DNA of 64,000 nt from Periplaneta americana (Eukaryota; Arthropoda; Insecta; Blattodea; Blattidae): positions 211,270,529-211,334,528 of the forward strand of contig NC_091118.1 of the NCBI RefSeq assembly GCF_040183065.1, in the 5' to 3' direction. Position 1 is the stretch's first letter, and every line of letters begins with the position of its first letter. The notes under the pieces are model-generated. The model made no database searches. It saw only the letters and a list, made by a program, of their open reading frames with translations, and was not told the DNA's origin. Of the stretch, positions 63,136-64,000 are shown piece by piece. A program made the position numbers and the translations under genes.

Positions 63136-63297
63136 GAGGCGCCAAGACCAATAAGAACCATTTCCGAAGATGACCGAAAATAGGTCGAAATATGTTATCA
63201 AGGTACGTTAAAATTTAACACAAGAAAGTTTTATCATACATATTCCGAAGTGATACAGTGTTAAAAGTTGTGTAATCAAGATGTATAATATTTTAGT

Positions 63298-63590
63298 AAA
63301 ATTTAACGAATCTTGACGTAAAAAGAAATACCACAATGATGGTTCAGTTCTAATCATATCTAACAATTTTATTCGTGAGTTCTTGTTTCTCTCAGAACAA
63401 ACTGTAAAATTAATATCGTCGAAAAAGATTTTACTGAGACAAATTAGTTACTGTAAGAAGAATAATTTCTAATTTGTTGCGTTTGTAGTGCTAAGTTTCC
63501 ACTCTTCCGGTCAGAGGACGGTTCAGGTAGTGAAGAAAGACACTCCTGTTTAAAGAGTCTGTCTTGGTACAATCATTAAACAAAGAACTA
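63298..63590. other. No recognised gene
   Basis: Sequence after the palindrome. On the minus strand RIKLLDMIRTEPSLWYFFLR is readable near 63370 but is not recognised. Confidence 0.4.
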
Positions 63591-63753
63591 GGGGTGCAGC
63601 ACGCGCTTCGAGCGTACTAAGCTAGCCCCGGCTATCCACTGGTTACTTGTACAGAATTCAAATCATATCCTATCGCTAACACTGGTTTATGATTACGAAA
63701 AACGCTGATCATCCACCGGAAGCCAGCGATATAAATGTCTATGAATACGGCCC
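63591..63753. mobile_element. MITE copy 2 (same family as 54950), inverted
   Basis: Its reverse complement starts GGGCCGTATTCATAGACATT and matches copy 1 through GCTTCCGGTGGATGATCAGC, CATAAACCAGTGTTAGCGAT and GCCGGGGCTAGCTTAG. The other end (GGGGTGCAGCACGCGC) lacks the CATAGACATT part, so one TIR is incomplete. TA abuts both sides. Confidence 0.75.
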
Positions 63754-63877
63754 TAGAAGTTTAAATAACCAGTGCAAGAAATAAATGTAGCATTCGCTGT
63801 TCAAAACACTACTAATATCTTGAATTAATATATATTTACGACGATATTAAAACTTAATTTACTTTATGCTCGACCAT

Positions 63878-64000
63878 ACCGAAATGTAGTAATTATACAC
63901 CTGGTAGCAGCCCTTTAATGCACCTCATTAAAGTACACCTATTCATTATAGTTCAGTTGTTCAGCCAATGAGAAATCACCATTGTACCATTATAAAACCG
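63878..64000. repeat. Dispersed repeat Y copy 2 (cut by window edge)
   Basis: CGAAATGTAGTAATTATACA through CACCATTGTACCATTATAAA matches 59680-60304 with the RTE-1 insertion absent. Extends beyond the window. Confidence 0.8.

Larger units (their letters stand above)
62373..63246. mobile_element. Palindromic pair of Penelope-like fragments (874 bp)
   Basis: Arms 62373-62793 and 62827-63246 are inverted repeats of about 420 bp with only scattered mismatches, around a 33-bp spacer. GATGTAATAATATTTTAG (62356-62373) and GATGTATAATATTTTAG (63281-63297) outside may be a target duplication with one indel. Each arm encodes part of a GIY-YIG endonuclease (right arm on +, left arm on -) and ends in CGAAAATAGGTCGAAAYATG-type sequence. 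Inverted, truncated junctions are characteristic of Penelope-like elements. Confidence 0.88.

Noticed and set aside
1..64000. Bacterial or phage system (operon, toxin-antitoxin, defence island)
   Set aside because: Introns, tRNA-SINEs, LINEs, Helitrons and satellites show an animal genome; no Shine-Dalgarno-led gene clusters are present.

Overview
This window looks like intergenic DNA from a large, repeat-rich insect genome. I find no host protein-coding gene, no bona fide tRNA or rRNA gene and no bacterial operon. The retroposons (an RTE-like LINE with a GTAA-repeat tail, several tRNA-headed SINEs, ATT-tailed LINEs) and the fused reading frames they create are, from memory, typical of cockroach or termite (Dictyoptera) assemblies. 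Periplaneta is my best guess; this is inference, not a database result.

Layout. 1-3211 is a 99/96-bp satellite running off the left edge, with two kinds of higher-order repeat. 3.2-11.6 kb holds DNA transposons: an 8-bp-TSD hAT MITE, a BED-finger exon remnant, a Helitron, a DDE transposase fossil, a TIR element, a hAT joined to a tRNA-derived SINE, and a pogo-like element. 11.68-14.2 kb is a 67-bp satellite. 14.8-21.6 kb carries an RTE copy, SINEs, another LINE, a 1.1-kb hAT with perfect 8-bp TSDs, and a long inverted repeat. 22.2-23.9 kb is a 31-bp pyrimidine-rich array. 24.5-36.6 kb holds a second Helitron, nested SINE-in-SINE-in-RTE, three LINE families, piggyBac-like and other MITEs, and a broken mariner. 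37.3-40.3 kb has a THAP-encoding P-like element and an intact 337-aa Tc1-type transposase. 41-52.4 kb contains CR1-like and ATT-tailed LINEs, a three-layer nest (P-like, hAT, LINE), a 68-bp minisatellite, an RTE split by a SINE, and a piggyBac-like MITE with its empty site visible in a paralogue. 52.8-64 kb holds a zinc-finger inverted repeat, a reverse-oriented Helitron, an internally deleted mariner inside a LINE reverse transcriptase, more RTE and SINE copies, and an 874-bp palindrome made of two GIY-YIG (Penelope-like) fragments.

How the parts relate. The contents are best read as a stratigraphy of insertions. Target-site duplications (TSDs) and paralogous empty sites inside the window give relative ages: RTE older than SINE-B, SINE-B older than a SINE-C fragment; P-like element older than hAT, hAT older than LINE; LINE older than mariner. 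Only the Tc1-type transposase keeps a full-length frame with all catalytic residues. Simple (ATT)n tracts recur at LINE and SINE 3' ends, and two TA-targeting transposons sit directly against such tracts.

Family labels (SINE-A to SINE-D, RTE-1, LINE-2 and so on) are local names used only to cross-refer entries. Element boundaries are read by eye; those supported by TSDs are accurate to a base or two, others to within tens of bases.
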